A stretch of 64,000 bases of DNA from Centrapalus pauciflorus (GCA_020465985.1 JAANYP010002947.1:124001-188000); one strand, 5' to 3'; counted from the first letter of the stretch, positions 45,856 through 57,563 are shown. Notes: generated from the letters alone by a model not told the origin. Made by a program: numbers and translations.

Positions 45856-46253
45856 CATTGATGAGATGATCAAAGGAAGAGTGCAAATCCACAGAATTTC
45901 CACGTAGTAGACGGATTGGGAGCAAAAAGGGGGGCAAAATTCAGAGTGTTTTGAGAAGAAATGAAGAAAATGAAGTGAAAAAGGGTTAAAACCGCTGGGA
46001 TGCATCGGGGCGCAGGCGCACCCCTGTGCAAGCCGGTGCGCTTGAGGCGCAGCGCAGGGCGCAGGCCTGCGCTGGCCGGTGCGCTGCTCTGCTGCCAGGA
46101 GAATTTTGTGTGTGTTGTTTGTAGTGTTTGGTCCCCCCAAAATCTAACGAACTAACATACAATACACCGATTTTTGTCCTCTATTTGTCTAAATTTTCGT
46201 CTTTTTCGGCTTAGGCTTTGCATCTTCTTGACGGGTAAATTTTTCCCCAACTT
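45856..46253 (-). promoter_or_regulatory. U3-like internal promoter module and donor before ORF A
   Basis: In minus-strand order: PPT-like AAGTTGGGGAA (46253-46243), a GGACAAAAAT word also found in the LTR, the 14-bp palindrome GCGCAGGCCTGCGC (46072-46059), a weak TATA-like GGTTTTAACC (45992-45983), a pyrimidine-rich leader and a donor ATCAAT|GTAAGC at 45857/45856. The matching acceptor is TGCATAG|ATG at 31856/31855. Without Tekay-C the intron would be about 600 bases. Positions 46254-46547 are non-coding 3' sequence of pol. Confidence 0.5.
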
Positions 46254-46547
46254 AGTTGGTTGCGATATGTACCACCATATCATAGGATGAACTATTATTT
46301 GACTAAATAATTTAAAAGAGCAACAACTAAGGCATATTAAAAATCTAATCTGCAAAAATTAAAAGCACACTTTCGTGGTGAAAACGATTGCACTTAGCAT
46401 GTGCAACAAGCCTTTAAACCCCTCGGTAGCCCGAGTGGACGAGTTATAGTCTCGTGAGGGTTTCTCTGGAACACACCCACAAAGTTCACTGGATTGCCTT
46501 CCAGAAAGAGCTAAGTTTATTGTCTTCAGCCAGACGTTATGGAGCTT

Positions 46548-49500
46548 TTAATTATTTTGAGTGATATCTTCCAAGACCATTGTCTCAGATGATACATTTT
46601 CATTGTCGGTCCATTGTATAAATAATTTTAATCGATGGCCGTTCACTTTAAACGGTTCACCGCCTTTTTGATCAATTATTTCAATTGCACCGTGTGGGTA
46701 GATGTTAGTTACTGTATATGGGCCTGAGCACTTACTTTTTAGTTTGCCTAGGAAGAGCCGCAGGCGTGCGTTGAATAGCCAAACTTTGTCACCTTTATTG
46801 AACACCTTTCGTTTAATTATTCGATCGTGGAAAGCTTTTGTTTTTTCTTTGTAGATTTTAGAACTTTCATAAGCTTCCTTACGTATTTCTTCTAATTCGT
46901 TTAGTTGGTGTTTTCGATTTATACCGGCAGCTGTGAAGTTAAGATTTGCATTTTTGATGGCCCATAAGGCTCGGTGTTCTAGCTCAACCGGAAGATGACA
47001 TAATTTCCCATAAACTAGCTTATAGGGAGACATACCAATAGGGGTTTTATACGCTGTACGATACGCCCAAAGTGCATCATCTAATCGTATTGACCAATCT
47101 TTCCTATCGGGTCGTACTGTTTTTTCTAATATACGCTTAACCTCCCTGTTAGACACTTCCACCTGTCCACTAGTTTGTGGGTGATATGGGGTGGCTATCT
47201 TATGTGTTACTCCATAATGCTTAAGTAGTTTGCTAAAGTACATATTTTTGAAATGAGAACCCCCATCACTGATTATGGCTCTAGGGATTCCATGACGAGA
47301 AAATATATTACGTTTGACAAATTGGCAAACTACTTTGTGGTCATTAGTCCTTGTGGCTTCGGCTTCTACCCATTTAGAGACGTAATCAACTGCCACTAAA
47401 ATATATTTGAAACCGTATGACTTAGGGAATGGTCCCATAAAGTCTATGCCCCACACATCGAAAATTTCGACTATAAGGATTGGTGTCATAGGCATTTGGT
47501 CTCGTTTTGAGATACCTCCTATTTGCTGACATCGTAGGCATGACTTAACAAACTCGTAGGAGTCCTTAAAGATGGTCGGCCAAAAGAATCCACTTTGTAG
47601 GATTCGATGACCTGTCTTTTTAGCACTAAAATGGCCTCCACATGCATATGAGTGACAGTGATTTAAAATATCATAATGCTCGTTGTCTGGAACACATCGC
47701 CGGATAATCTGATCTACTCCTATTTTGAATAAATCCGGCTCCTCCCAAATGTATTGTTTAGTTTGGGAGAAGAAATATTTTCTTTGATGTGAGTTCCAGT
47801 GGCCTGGGACTTTCCCTGTGACGAAATAGTTTACTAAGTTAGCAAACCAAGGTACCTTTGCGATGAACAGTAATTGTTCATCTGGGAAATTGTCCCGAAT
47901 GGAATCCAGCATATAAGTGGTGATTGCTGGCAATCTCGAGAGATGGTCTGCTACTACATTTTCTGAGCCCTTTTTATCTCGGATTTCTAAATCAAATTCT
48001 TGTAATAACAGTATCCAACGAATTAGTCGTGGCTTAGCATCTTTCTTAGCCAAGAGATGTCGTAAGGCACTGTGATCAGAATACACAATGACCTTAGCCC
48101 CCCAGACATAAGATCTAAATTTATCTAGCGCATACACTACTGCAAGCAATTCTTTTTCAGTTGTTGTGTAATTAATTTGAGCTTCAGAGAATGTTTTACT
48201 TGCATTGTATATTACCACGGGCTTTTTGTCCACTCTTTGACCAAGGACGGCACCTACTGCGTGATCACTTGCGTCGCACATGATCTCAAAGGGCTGAGAC
48301 CAATCAGGTGATTGCAAAATTGGTGCCTCAGTGAGCTTCATTTTTAATGTATTGAACACCTCTATACAGTCTTTATCAAAGTTGAACGGTGCATCCTTAA
48401 GCAGAAGGTTACATAGGGGTTTGGTTATGGCACTAAAATCTTTTATGAACCTCCTATAGAAACCTGCGTGTCCTAAGAATGAACGAATTCCCTTAATATT
48501 AGTCGGCGGTGGTAATGAAGAAATTATTTGTATCTTGGCTCGATCAACCTGCATTCCCCTTTCAGAAACTATGTGTCCTAAGACTACTCCCTCTTTAACC
48601 ATAAAATGACTTTTCTCCCAGCTTAGTACCAAATTGGTTTCAGTACATCGCTTGAGAAATTTTTCTAAATGAGAGAGACACCCTTCGAATGACTTATCAA
48701 ATATAGAAAAGTCGTCCATAAAGATTTCGAGAGACCCTCCGACCATGTCTGAAAATATAGCCATCATACATCGCTGGAATGTGGCCGGAGCGTTACATAA
48801 TCCAAATGACATTCTTCGGTAGGCGAATGTGCCATACGGACACGTAAATGTCGTCTTATCTTGATCCTCTGGGTGTATCGGGATTTGATTATACCCAGAA
48901 TAGCCATCTAAGAAACAATAGAATTTCTGCCCTGCTAATTTCTCTACTAATTGGTCGATGAATGGCAGAGGGAAATGATCTTTCGAGGTTGCGGCATTTA
49001 GCTTTCTGTAGTCGATACATACTCTCCATCCCGTTACAGGGCGAGTTGCAATCTTTTCCCCTTCAGGAGTATCGACAACAGTGATTCCAGATTTCTTTGG
49101 AACCGTCTGTGTGGGACTAACCCATTGGCTATCTGATATCGGATAGATAATTCCAGCATCTAGCCATTTTAATACTTCCTTCTTCACTACCTCTCTAAGG
49201 TTAGGATTTAGCCTTCTCTGAGCATCTCTGTTTGGCTTGGCTGTCGGATCAGTTATAATCCTATGCATACACAACGTTGGGCTAATCCCCGTAAGATCTG
49301 CTATGGTCCAGCCTACCGCTTCCTTATATCTCGACAACACATCTAACAAGGCCTTTTCTTGTGTAGCAGTAAGATCTGTTGCGATGATTGCAGGCAGTGT
49401 ACTCTCAGGGCCAAGAAAAGCGTATTTGAGATGAGCTGGAAGTGGTTTCAACTCTAATTTGGGTGGTTGCCCTAAAGATGGTTTTGCTGATGGTGGAAGG

Positions 49501-50548
49501 TCAGTCGAAAGTTTTTCGATCTTATGTGTCCATGGTGGTTGAGTAGAATCCACTGACTGAACACGTTTAAGTTCGAACTCCTTAGCTTCAGGCATGTTCT
49601 CTAGCTTATGCTCATTATAGTACAGAAGCAGCTCCACTGGATCTTTACATGTTATTGTTGATAATTGTTGTTGTATTAAATCATCAACTAGGTCGATCAT
49701 GTAGCACTCTGAATCCAATGGTGCATTAGGTACATTATTAAAGACATTAAGTCGGAGTTTGCAGTTTCCGAATGCTATGTCTAATGCACCTATCCTGCAA
49801 TTGATTTGAGCGTTGATTGTGGCTAAGAAGGGACGTCCTAATATAATTGCCGGTTGGCTTTCTTTGTAAGCACTATCTGAGTCCAACACTAAGAAGTCTA
49901 CTGGATAGTAGAAGTCTTCGACCTTAACGATTACATCAGATAACATCCCTCGTGGTACTTTGGTAGACCTATCTGCTAATTGTAGGATGACATCTGTTGT
50001 CTGTAGGGTTCCTAGATCATGTTGGTCAAATAAATTACCAGGTAAAATATTAACACTTGCCCCTAAGTCTAGAAGTGCTTTTTTAATTTGAATATCGATG
50101 ATAGTTACCGGGATCAATGGTGATCCTGGGTCTTTTAGTTTAGGCGGCAGTGAGCTAGTAATAACTGCACTGATTTGCTCAGTGAGGTTGATTTGCTTTG
50201 GAAGGGTTATTTTAAATTTTCGTTTCTGAGTACAAAGGTCTTTTAAAAATTTAGCGTAAGACGGGACTTGTTGTATAGCTTTGATTAAGGGAATGTTAAT
50301 TTTAACTTGATTAAAAATATCCCATAATTCTTCGTTTTTAGGTCCTTTCTTACCATAAGAAAATGAAGCTGGATTTTCTAAGGCCGTTGGGTAGGGAGCA
50401 ATTTCAGTATTGGAACTCCCTTCCCCAACTTTAGTCTCTACTGGTTTTTTGGCTTCTTCCTTAAAGGTTACTTTCTTAATTTTTGTTTCTGCCTTTGACT
50501 CCGATCTAGGTGGTTCTTCTTCATAAGCAATTTCTACCTCGTCGTCTT
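46548..50548 (-). CDS. Athila-type Pol: protease, RT, RNase H, integrase
   Basis: The frame is open from the Gag C-terminal shift near 50550 through to 46548, about 1,330 codons. Domains: protease ALLDLGASVNILP, reverse transcriptase (WRVCIDYRKLN, then catalytic FMDDFSIF), RNase H (MCDASDHAVGAVLGQR, TTEKELLAVVYA), integrase zinc region (HCHSYACGGHF to CLRCQQIG) and integrase core with D, D, E (GIDFMGPFP, ISDGGSHF, GQVEVSNRE). The C-terminus has the GPYTV fold region and no chromodomain, as expected for the OTA clade. This is the best-preserved pol in the window. It would be expressed as Gag-Pol if the single-base shift at its start were absent. Confidence 0.92.
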
Positions 50549-50550
50549 TC

Positions 50551-52212
50551 TCACTCTTTAGGCATCTCTATTTTATTATCTACTTCCTTTCCACTCTTAA
50601 GGGTAGTGACTTTATTCACCTCGTTCACTACGTTGACTTCATATTTCTTTTCTTTGCCATGGTGGTGCGATGGGTTAACCGTGGTGTTGCTTGGAAGCTT
50701 CCATTCTTCTCGTTTCGTTAAGGACTCTGCAATTTGTCCCATCTGCCTTCCGAGCATCTCCATAGTTTTTGCTTGAACCATGGTTTGTTGCTTCATGAAT
50801 TCCATAAACTCGGAAAACTCTTTCGAGTTCCCCGACACTGGTCGTGAATCATTTTCTTCTTTAGGGTCTTGGCGTTTATAGTACCGATCATCCTTTGTAG
50901 CTGGGGTCGATCCATATTGGAAATCTCGGTTTTGTTGACGAGGTTGCTCATATCTTGGCTTCGGAGGAGCATCATTGTCTTGATCATCCCTCCAACTAAA
51001 GTTCGGGTGTTTTCTCCATCCCGGATTGTAGGTCTCCGAGTATGGGTTCTCCCGTTCTCTTCGTTGCCGAAAGCCAAAAGCTTCGTTCACATACTCTTCG
51101 TGCGTGAAGGTATGTTGGCAATTCTCGGTTGGATGAGAAGGGTCTCCACAAGTGACACAGCAGACCTGTGCCACTGTAGCCTTTCCCATTCCTTTCATCA
51201 ACAGGTCCATCTTTTTGCTTAGTTCGGATATGTCAGATTTAACTTCTTTCTTCCACGCGTTGTCTATGCCCATAACTTGGACACCAACACTATTATCCGA
51301 ACCCGCTTGGACTTTTAAACCTTTGCTTAACTGGGTTAATAATTCCCAAGCATCGTCATCTTCCTTGGCTAAAAAGGTTCCGCCTGAAGCAGCGGTGATC
51401 ATATTCCTACTTTCTTGACTAACCCCATCGAAAAAGGTTTTAATAAGCATCCATTTAGGAATTTCATGGTGAGGGCATGTTCTTAGTAATTCATTTAACC
51501 TATTAAAGGCTTCGTGAAATTGTCCCCCTATTTTCTGTTTAAATCCAGTAATTTCTTTACGTTTTTTTGTAGTTTTGCTAATTGGGTAATATTCGGTTAG
51601 AAATTCTTTTTTCATCTCATCCCAGTTAGTTATACTATCAGTGGGAAGTGACACAAACCAGTTTTTCGCTCGTTCCTTCAAAGAGAAAGGAAATAGTCTG
51701 AGTTTTAGTGCGTCTACTGTCATTCCTCTAACGTGATTGGCCTTACATATGACAGTGAATTCAGCTAAATGTTCATACGGTTCTTCGCTTGGTGCTCCGC
51801 GAAAAACGGGTAAGATGCTAAATAGCTGTGGCCTAAATTCGGGTTCATTCTCATTAATTGGGTAGAGAATGGGTGATGGATCAGGGATATCACCCGACCT
51901 ATAATGGGATTCTACAGTTCTACGGTCTCCCATTGGTCTTTGGTTTTGTTGGACGTTTACAAGAACGTTATCGATGTTCTCGTCTTCCCAATTAATTATG
52001 TCTTCTTCCACGTTTACTTTAGGAGCAATATTTTTAGTTTCGTTTGCTTGAGTTGTGGCTCGCCTATTAGATCTAGCAGTTTTTTCGATTTCTGGATCAA
52101 ACTTTAAGGGTGAAATTCTACCAGAATATCGTGTGTGCATAAACCTATGAGGGCTAGATGAAGAATTAGAACTAAAAACTTTCTTTTTGGTGAGAATCGA
52201 TGCTTGCGCCAC
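50551..52212 (-). CDS. Athila-type Gag
   Basis: The Gag core is clear (FSILPVFRGAPSEEPYEHL, LRLFPFSLKERAKNWF, FLTEYYPISKTTKKR, residues about 130-225). A CCHC knuckle CVTCGDPSHPTENC lies near 350-363, and a Gln/Asp-rich C-terminus follows. No ATG is visible at the N-terminus: the frame reads back from VAQASILTKKK to a stop at about 52257, and a GTG stands where an ATG would fit. One extra T near 50556, after EMPKE, creates TGA and shifts frame, so Gag ends at 50551 and Pol continues in the next frame. Whether that shift is a lesion or a programmed boundary cannot be told from one copy; a lesion is simpler. Confidence 0.87.
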   Translation of the reverse strand: MAQASILTKKKVFSSNSSSSPHRFMHTRYSGRISPLKFDPEIEKTARSNRRATTQANETKNIAPKVNVEEDIINWEDENIDNVLVNVQQNQRPMGDRRTVESHYRSGDIPDPSPILYPINENEPEFRPQLFSILPVFRGAPSEEPYEHLAEFTVICKANHVRGMTVDALKLRLFPFSLKERAKNWFVSLPTDSITNWDEMKKEFLTEYYPISKTTKKRKEITGFKQKIGGQFHEAFNRLNELLRTCPHHEIPKWMLIKTFFDGVSQESRNMITAASGGTFLAKEDDDAWELLTQLSKGLKVQAGSDNSVGVQVMGIDNAWKKEVKSDISELSKKMDLLMKGMGKATVAQVCCVTCGDPSHPTENCQHTFTHEEYVNEAFGFRQRRERENPYSETYNPGWRKHPNFSWRDDQDNDAPPKPRYEQPRQQNRDFQYGSTPATKDDRYYKRQDPKEENDSRPVSGNSKEFSEFMEFMKQQTMVQAKTMEMLGRQMGQIAESLTKREEWKLPSNTTVNPSHHHGKEKKYEVNVVNEVNKVTTLKSGKEVDNKIEMPKE

Positions 52213-52423
52213 GATTCCCTTTTTCTTAATAAAACTAAGGCACTAATTTAATCTTAAAAACTAATCAAATAGAATAATAGCAAAATAAATAAATTTTAAA
52301 CTAAATTAAATAAGCAAATTAAAGCAAATAAGCAAATAAATTAAGATTAACTAAATTACTCTAGAAAAAACTAAATAACTAAACTAAGCTAATTACTAAA
52401 ATACGTGATTTAAGCGCTACCGC

Positions 52424-52441
52424 TCCCCGGCAACGGCGCCA
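52424..52441 (-). other. Primer binding site (tRNA-Asp type), Athila element
   Basis: Minus-strand TGGCGCCGTTGCCGGGGA, five bases inside the 5' LTR edge at 52447. It is complementary to the 3' end of tRNA-Asp, the primer I associate with Athila elements. Confidence 0.85.
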
Positions 52442-52446
52442 AAATT

Positions 52447-54638
52447 TGATGCGAGTGTCGTTAACCCGTCAAAAATACCACTAAATACCTTAGAAGCTAG
52501 GGTAAGTAGGGATCGTATCCACAGAGAGCGAGAGGTTAATTACACGTATTTGAGCGACTAGCGTTGTAAAATAATTAATTTAAAGAGATTGATTGGTTTG
52601 TAAAAAGTGATTGCCTGATTTATAAAACTAATTACTTGCGAAATTTGTAAAAAGAAAACTTAATAAAACTGTTTGATTGAATAAAGTACGAAGATAACCA
52701 TTCCCGGATTCCACACTTAGCTTTGTATTTAATTTATAAAACGATATAAAGATTACATAGACATAATCTTTGTTATAATTATTATTAGAATCGTTACGTG
52801 ATCTTGGGCATAGCGCGTGACACGTTTGATTACTCGTCTTAATTAAACAATTAACTCGGCACGAATAATAAAATGTCAACGAACTATCTTGCGAAACGCG
52901 ACAAACAAATAATAATCATTCGTTTACAATCGAAATATAGATAATAAAAACCATGCAAACTTGTTAGGCACAAAAAGGCCTCAGTCAAACCTGTTCTGCA
53001 TCTGAGGGGGAGATTATTAATCAAACCTGTTGATGCACTTGATGGGTAAAAGTTAAGGCCTGTTTATGCCTTAATAATACCTAAAAAGTGATTTGCAATA
53101 TCAGTACAAAGCTGTTCTATATGTTGCATGTGTTGCAACTAAGACAGTTTGTCCAAGCTGTTCTGTCTGCTGAACAGGCTGGACATAAACTGTCTACGCT
53201 GCTCTACACTGGTGAGCAGCTTGGGCAGTTTACAAGTGTTCTGTTCTTTGTGAACAGAACCAGTTCTTTGTGAACAGGCTAAACACTTTATGGAATGTGT
53301 TTCCAAGTCCTCATGTATTGTATTTGACTGCAAGATCAGTTTACAAAGTCGAAGACAAAGTGGAAATCAAAACTGCTCAGCCTGCCCAAGCTGTTCTGTA
53401 ACATGAAGACAAAAGGATATTTGAAAAAAGGTGACAAACCTTTTTCTTATATCAAAATAGGCCTTTACAAGGAAGAAAGACGCAAAGTTGACATTCCTTA
53501 TTTGGTTAAAGGCAATGCAACAGTAGACAAAGTGAAAAGACAAAAGTTCTGCACATGTCAAGACAAGTCTGCTTTTCAGAAAAGTGCAGAAAAGGTTATG
53601 TTGTCTTTTCAACAAGACTTCTCCTTTTTCATTCCGTCCAATGAAGAAGTTTCTCTTAGATCCTCTGAGTGAGTATAAAAGGAAGCTTCTAAGGTCAGAA
53701 AGATTAAGCCAAAAAAGCTAAGTGCTGAAGCCAAGAGTGAACGTGCAAGTGTGTTTTTCATGCATGCAAGCCTGTTTGTGTAATTCAGTTTCTTTGTGTC
53801 TAAGCTGTTCTACATAAGCTGTTCCTCTGAGTCTTGTAAACATAGTGAGTGTATTCATTGTAAGCTAGTTTGAGTCTGTCTTAGACTAGTGAACATACTG
53901 TTGTATCTGTCATCTCAGCTTGAACCTTTCCGCATTCAAGCTTGTTTGTTAACAATTTGTTGATAATCATACAAACATTGAGAAAATAGTGTGTAGTTTT
54001 TAAATAGCTGTATTCATCCCCCCCCCCCTCTACAGCTTAAAGCTATATACTTTGGGAACCTCTCGGGACCTACAAACTTAAAGTAATCCTTCATAAAAAT
54101 AAAACACTTAGCGATGTGCTTCCTCCGAGAATGATTATGTGAGACTAGTCGGACATTGTTGGTGCAATGCTCAAGAGTTGTGTATCCATCTTCGTAGCTT
54201 GACTCGTGTGCTCTTCGTACGTGTGTTTGCTCAAACAGGGTCCTTTTCCTTAGCTTTCTCTCCCAAAAAAACGATATTTTTCTCTGAACTATGACTTTGT
54301 ATTTATAGGAGAAGCTGGAAAAACCCTAAAAACGGCCGTTTATTATTTTAATGGGCTGGGCGCAGCCGTAGGCGCAGGCCTGCGCCCCCCCTGCGCTTGT
54401 CTGTAAAATCCGTATTTTTGTGAATTAATTTCTTCTGTCGAGCACTTGGTCTGGGCGCAGGGCTGCGCCCCTATCTGCGCCTGACTCTGAATTTTTGTCC
54501 TTTTTTCGCCAATTTAGACCGGATTTTGTTTACCTGCACAAGCACAGAATTTATTCAATAGTAGCACATTCTTTGACATTTTCTTACTAAAAACAACTCT
54601 TTTACGTCTAATAAATATGGTAAATTATAACCCGATCA
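52447..54638 (-). repeat. 5' LTR of the Athila-type element, split by a solo LTR
   Basis: Left part 52447-52961 and right part 54075-54638 together make about 1,074 bases and match 25925-26998. TATA-like TATAAAT at 54301-54309 and the palindrome GGCGCAGGCCTGCGCC at 54371-54386 are conserved. Confidence 0.92.
52962..54074 (+). mobile_element. Solo LTR, Sirevirus-like, inside the Athila 5' LTR
   Basis: The 1.11-kb insert begins TGTTAGGCAC and ends GGGACCTACA. The flanks are AAACT (52957-52961) and AAACT (54074-54078), overlapping the last base of the insert, so the exact end is uncertain by one base. It has a TATA box TATAAAA (53674-53680), a C-run (54008-54017) and palindrome-rich sequence upstream of the TATA (CTGTTC...GAACAG words near 53157-53278). 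No internal element sequence is present, so it is a product of LTR-LTR recombination. The start TGTTAGGCACAA also occurs at 42364. Confidence 0.8.
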
Positions 54639-54643
54639 CGTTC

Positions 54644-55559
54644 TAGCAGCATAATATTGATGCTGAATACATTTGGATCGAAGGAAGCCCTCAAATACTG
54701 AGTTCTTGAACTCCGTGCCGTTATCGGATCTGATTGATTGAACTGACAGCTGCTGTTGGGTCTCGACACTCTTTATAAAATCTATGATTTCTTGAGTTGT
54801 CTCGTCCTTGGATCGCAAGAACCTGACCCAGGTATATCGTGAATAGTCATCAACGATAACCAACACATATCGCTTCCTGTTTATGCTCTGTGTCCGCATT
54901 GGTCCGCATAAATCCGTGTGAAGTAACTCCAATACTCTTTTCGTTGCTGGTTCGGGCTTTGGTTTGTGAGATGATCGTTTCATCTTTCCTTTCTCACAAG
55001 CTCCACAAAGATGGTCCTTTTCATAACGCAATTCAGGGTGACCTTTGACCAGTTGTTTCGCAGCCAGCTTGTTGATATTGTCAAAATTCAAATGGGATAA
55101 CCTTCGATACCACAACCAAGAGTCTTTTGAAGAGGCTTTTGATAAGAGGCAAATGTTATCCTTTACTATGAGCTTGGTTACGTCAATGGTGTAGAGGTTA
55201 GAGTTTCGGGAACCAGATAAGATTTCTTTTCCATCCATACTCCTTAGACTGCAGTTCTTAGCCCTAAACGTTACCTCTAGTCCTTTGTCACAGAGCTGTC
55301 CTATGCTAAATAGATTATGTGATAATCCCTCAACATAGTCAACGTCCTTGATGACTAGATTATTTAGAACTAAGTCCCCGTATCCTCTAATATGAGCCTG
55401 ATGATTGTTCCCGAATTTTACCGTCCCGCAATATTGTTCAACTACGTTGGACAGCAATTCTCTTCTTCCCGTCATATGCTTGGAGTAACCCGAATCCATA
55501 TACCAAATGGATTTAGCCTGAAAAGCAAATAAATTCATATAATGAAAAACTATATGCAT
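54644..55559 (-). pseudogene. Copia protease end and integrase N-terminal part
   Basis: The frame opens after an acceptor-like GCTTTTCAG near 55518. IWYMDSGYSKHMTG is the protease active site; the usual Cys after DSG is Tyr here. The GAG-pre-integrase region follows (LWYRRLSHLNFDNI to HLCGACEKGK, HHCC). The integrase core has D (HTDLCGPM) and D (SDNGTEF). It ends at HQYYAAR, where Athila is inserted. The catalytic glutamate lies beyond, at 25919. No Met is obligatory: it should be read as part of Gag-Pol. Confidence 0.88.
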
Positions 55560-55590
55560 TCAAACACATCCATCGTTTATTTACAATCAA

Positions 55591-55775
55591 ACCGTGTTCT
55601 GAACCGAGATGTTCAGAAAACATGATGAGTTAAGATCGGGTCCTGAGCTGTGTGCACAGAAGCCAAACGTGTCGGTTTAAGCACAACCGACAAGCAAAAG
55701 AACGGGTCCTAGTCTATGGTAACTAGAAGCCATTTCATTGAAGAACGGGTCTTGATCAGAAGTAACCAAGAACCA
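55591..55775 (-). other. Hairpin array in the copia element, homologous to 40202-40411
   Basis: Plus-strand stem pairs are 55751-55756/55765-55770, 55707-55713/55722-55728, 55670-55677/55685-55692 (TGTCGGTT/AACCGACA), 55641-55645/55657-55661 and 55597-55604/55611-55618 (TTCTGAAC/GTTCAGAA). On the minus strand three of the five are followed by ACCCG, and the first loop contains TACTTC, as in the innermost element. The array sits between the WVPK frame and the protease-integrase frame, the equivalent position. Confidence 0.75.
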
Positions 55776-55787
55776 TCTGCATAAAGA

Positions 55788-57530
55788 TCACACAACTTTG
55801 GGTACCCATCTCAATATGGGTCCCTTTTTGTTAGGAGTTCCAGATGTATATGGCACATGTGCAGTATTAGGAACCCATTTAGCATTTATGTGTGGTCCGG
55901 ATGCATAACCCTTTGGAATCCATTAAAGATTGGATTTATTGGGCTTTGGAACCTTAGGCGATGAAATTGCGTTTGGTGTTTGACCTTTTGAGACCTTTTT
56001 GACCTTTGCTTTGGTTTTGGGTCTCGGCAACGGACAAGTCTCAATTTTATTTGTGGCTGATGATGCAACATTTTTAGTTTTCTTTTTCCGAATTCTTTTA
56101 ACAGGGTATGACACGAAAGCATTCATTTCAGGAATCTGTCATCTATAACGAGTTGGACATAGATTAAATAATTCACTGAAAGAGTACTTCAAACAAACAA
56201 CAGAATTTGATACATCGTTACACACATTGTTACACACATTGTCTTTAGAGATTACAGACATCCTATCTCTAGTAACAAATTCACTTGGCATTATAGCCTT
56301 CTTCACAAAAAAACTTGAAAAATCCAGCATGGTGGTTTTAGGAACTCTTCCTACACAATCTGTAGGAACAAAACGATTAGAGTCAGTAAGCATGGAAGAT
56401 TTAGACTTAACAGAATTTTCTTTTTGTTGGTGAGTGGGTTTCTTAAAAGACTTGAATTGGATCAAAGTCTTTTTAGAAACCTCATTTTTAAACGGTTTTG
56501 AGCACTCACCTTTATAAATGAAAGAAACAGTTTCAGCTTTGGCCTTACCTTTGTTTGATGACACATATGGGATTTTGGTAGAATGAGAAACTGTTTGTTC
56601 TTTTGAAAAATCCTTCAATTTTTGAGAAACCATGTCAAAATTTTCTCTGTAGACAGTTAATTCCACAGATTGTTGAAAAGTTTGATTTACCAATTTTTCT
56701 TCGCTCTTAAGAAGAGCATCTTGAAGATCAAGTACGTTCTTTTGAGACGACTTCAATTCCTTTTCTAAAACATTAATTTGATGTTGAAGAACTTTTGTAG
56801 GAATATAAAGTTGAGGAATTGGTTTTACAGTTTCTGTTTTCAATTCAGCTTCTGAATAAGTTGACAAGTAGTCTTCCTCTAAAGTGGGTACTCTAGATGG
56901 ATAACTCTCGTTAAGTTCTTCATATTGAAAAGAAATTTCTTTTTCTTTATTTTCAACACGTTTCTCTTTCTCTTGGTTTAAAACTTCTTTTGATGACTCA
57001 AAAAAGAAAGATTAAGCCCAGCTCCCATATAGTTCATGTCATAAAATAAAGGTAAAACTTTTTGGGCTTTTTCCATATATTTAGGATTTTTAAAACCGAT
57101 TCCTTGTTTAGAATGGTAAAACCTAGTTTCTTTGGGCTGATTTAAGTGAATAGTTTGTTCTGTTTGACCCCTTTTTAAAAATGCATCGTCAAGGGTCTTT
57201 ATTCGTGAGTACAAACTTATCCTTTCTTTTTCAATCATTTTATATTTTTCTAAACTGTCTATATTTTCCATATTTACTGTCTCTAATTGTTTCGAAAGTA
57301 CAAATATTTCTTCTTTTAACAAGAGTTTTTCATTTGATAACCTATCCATACAAGATTCAAGATATATATTCCTATCCTGAACATCTACTTTTTCGATTAA
57401 CATATGTTATATAACATTGTGATTAGTTAACCACTTTGATTGATATAATTCAGACGACTCTTTTAAAGTTTGAGCTAGATGTTCAGCCTGTACACACTTT
57501 GCAATTTCAGCATTTAACCTAGCTTGTAGA
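55788..57530 (-). pseudogene. Copia coiled-coil/WVPK linker region (decayed)
   Basis: A series of frames encodes heptad-rich segments (LQARLNAEIAK; NEKLLLKEEIFVLSKQLETV; VLQHQINVLEKELKSSQKNV). Basic linkers follow, then a C-terminal run of W(V/I)PK-like motifs (WIPKGYASG, KWVPNTAHV, RWVPKVV) ending at a TGA at 55788-55790. Stops near 57410, 57000, 56139 and 55923 and frame changes show decay. It lies after Gag and before the hairpin array and protease. It is the relative of the intact ORF at 38918-40183. Confidence 0.75.
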
Positions 57531-57563
57531 TCAAGAATATGTGTGTGCAATGTACATTCATTT

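Larger units (their letters stand above)
25925..54638 (-). mobile_element. Athila-type Ty3/gypsy element, minus strand, with nested insertions
   Basis: The LTRs at 52447-54638 (5', inflated by a solo LTR) and 25925-26998 (3') have TG...CA ends and the flanking duplication CGTTC (25920-25924 and 54639-54643). In element order: tRNA-Asp-type primer site, gag, pol (PR, RT, RNase H, INT), accessory ORF A, accessory ORF B, polypurine tract and 3' LTR. Tekay-C (32068-45460) interrupts it between pol and ORF A. Without insertions it is about 14.2 kb. The RT/INT style, primer type and ORFs downstream of pol fit Athila in the OTA clade. About 15 differences separate the 1,074-base LTRs (roughly 1.4%). 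Confidence 0.9.
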
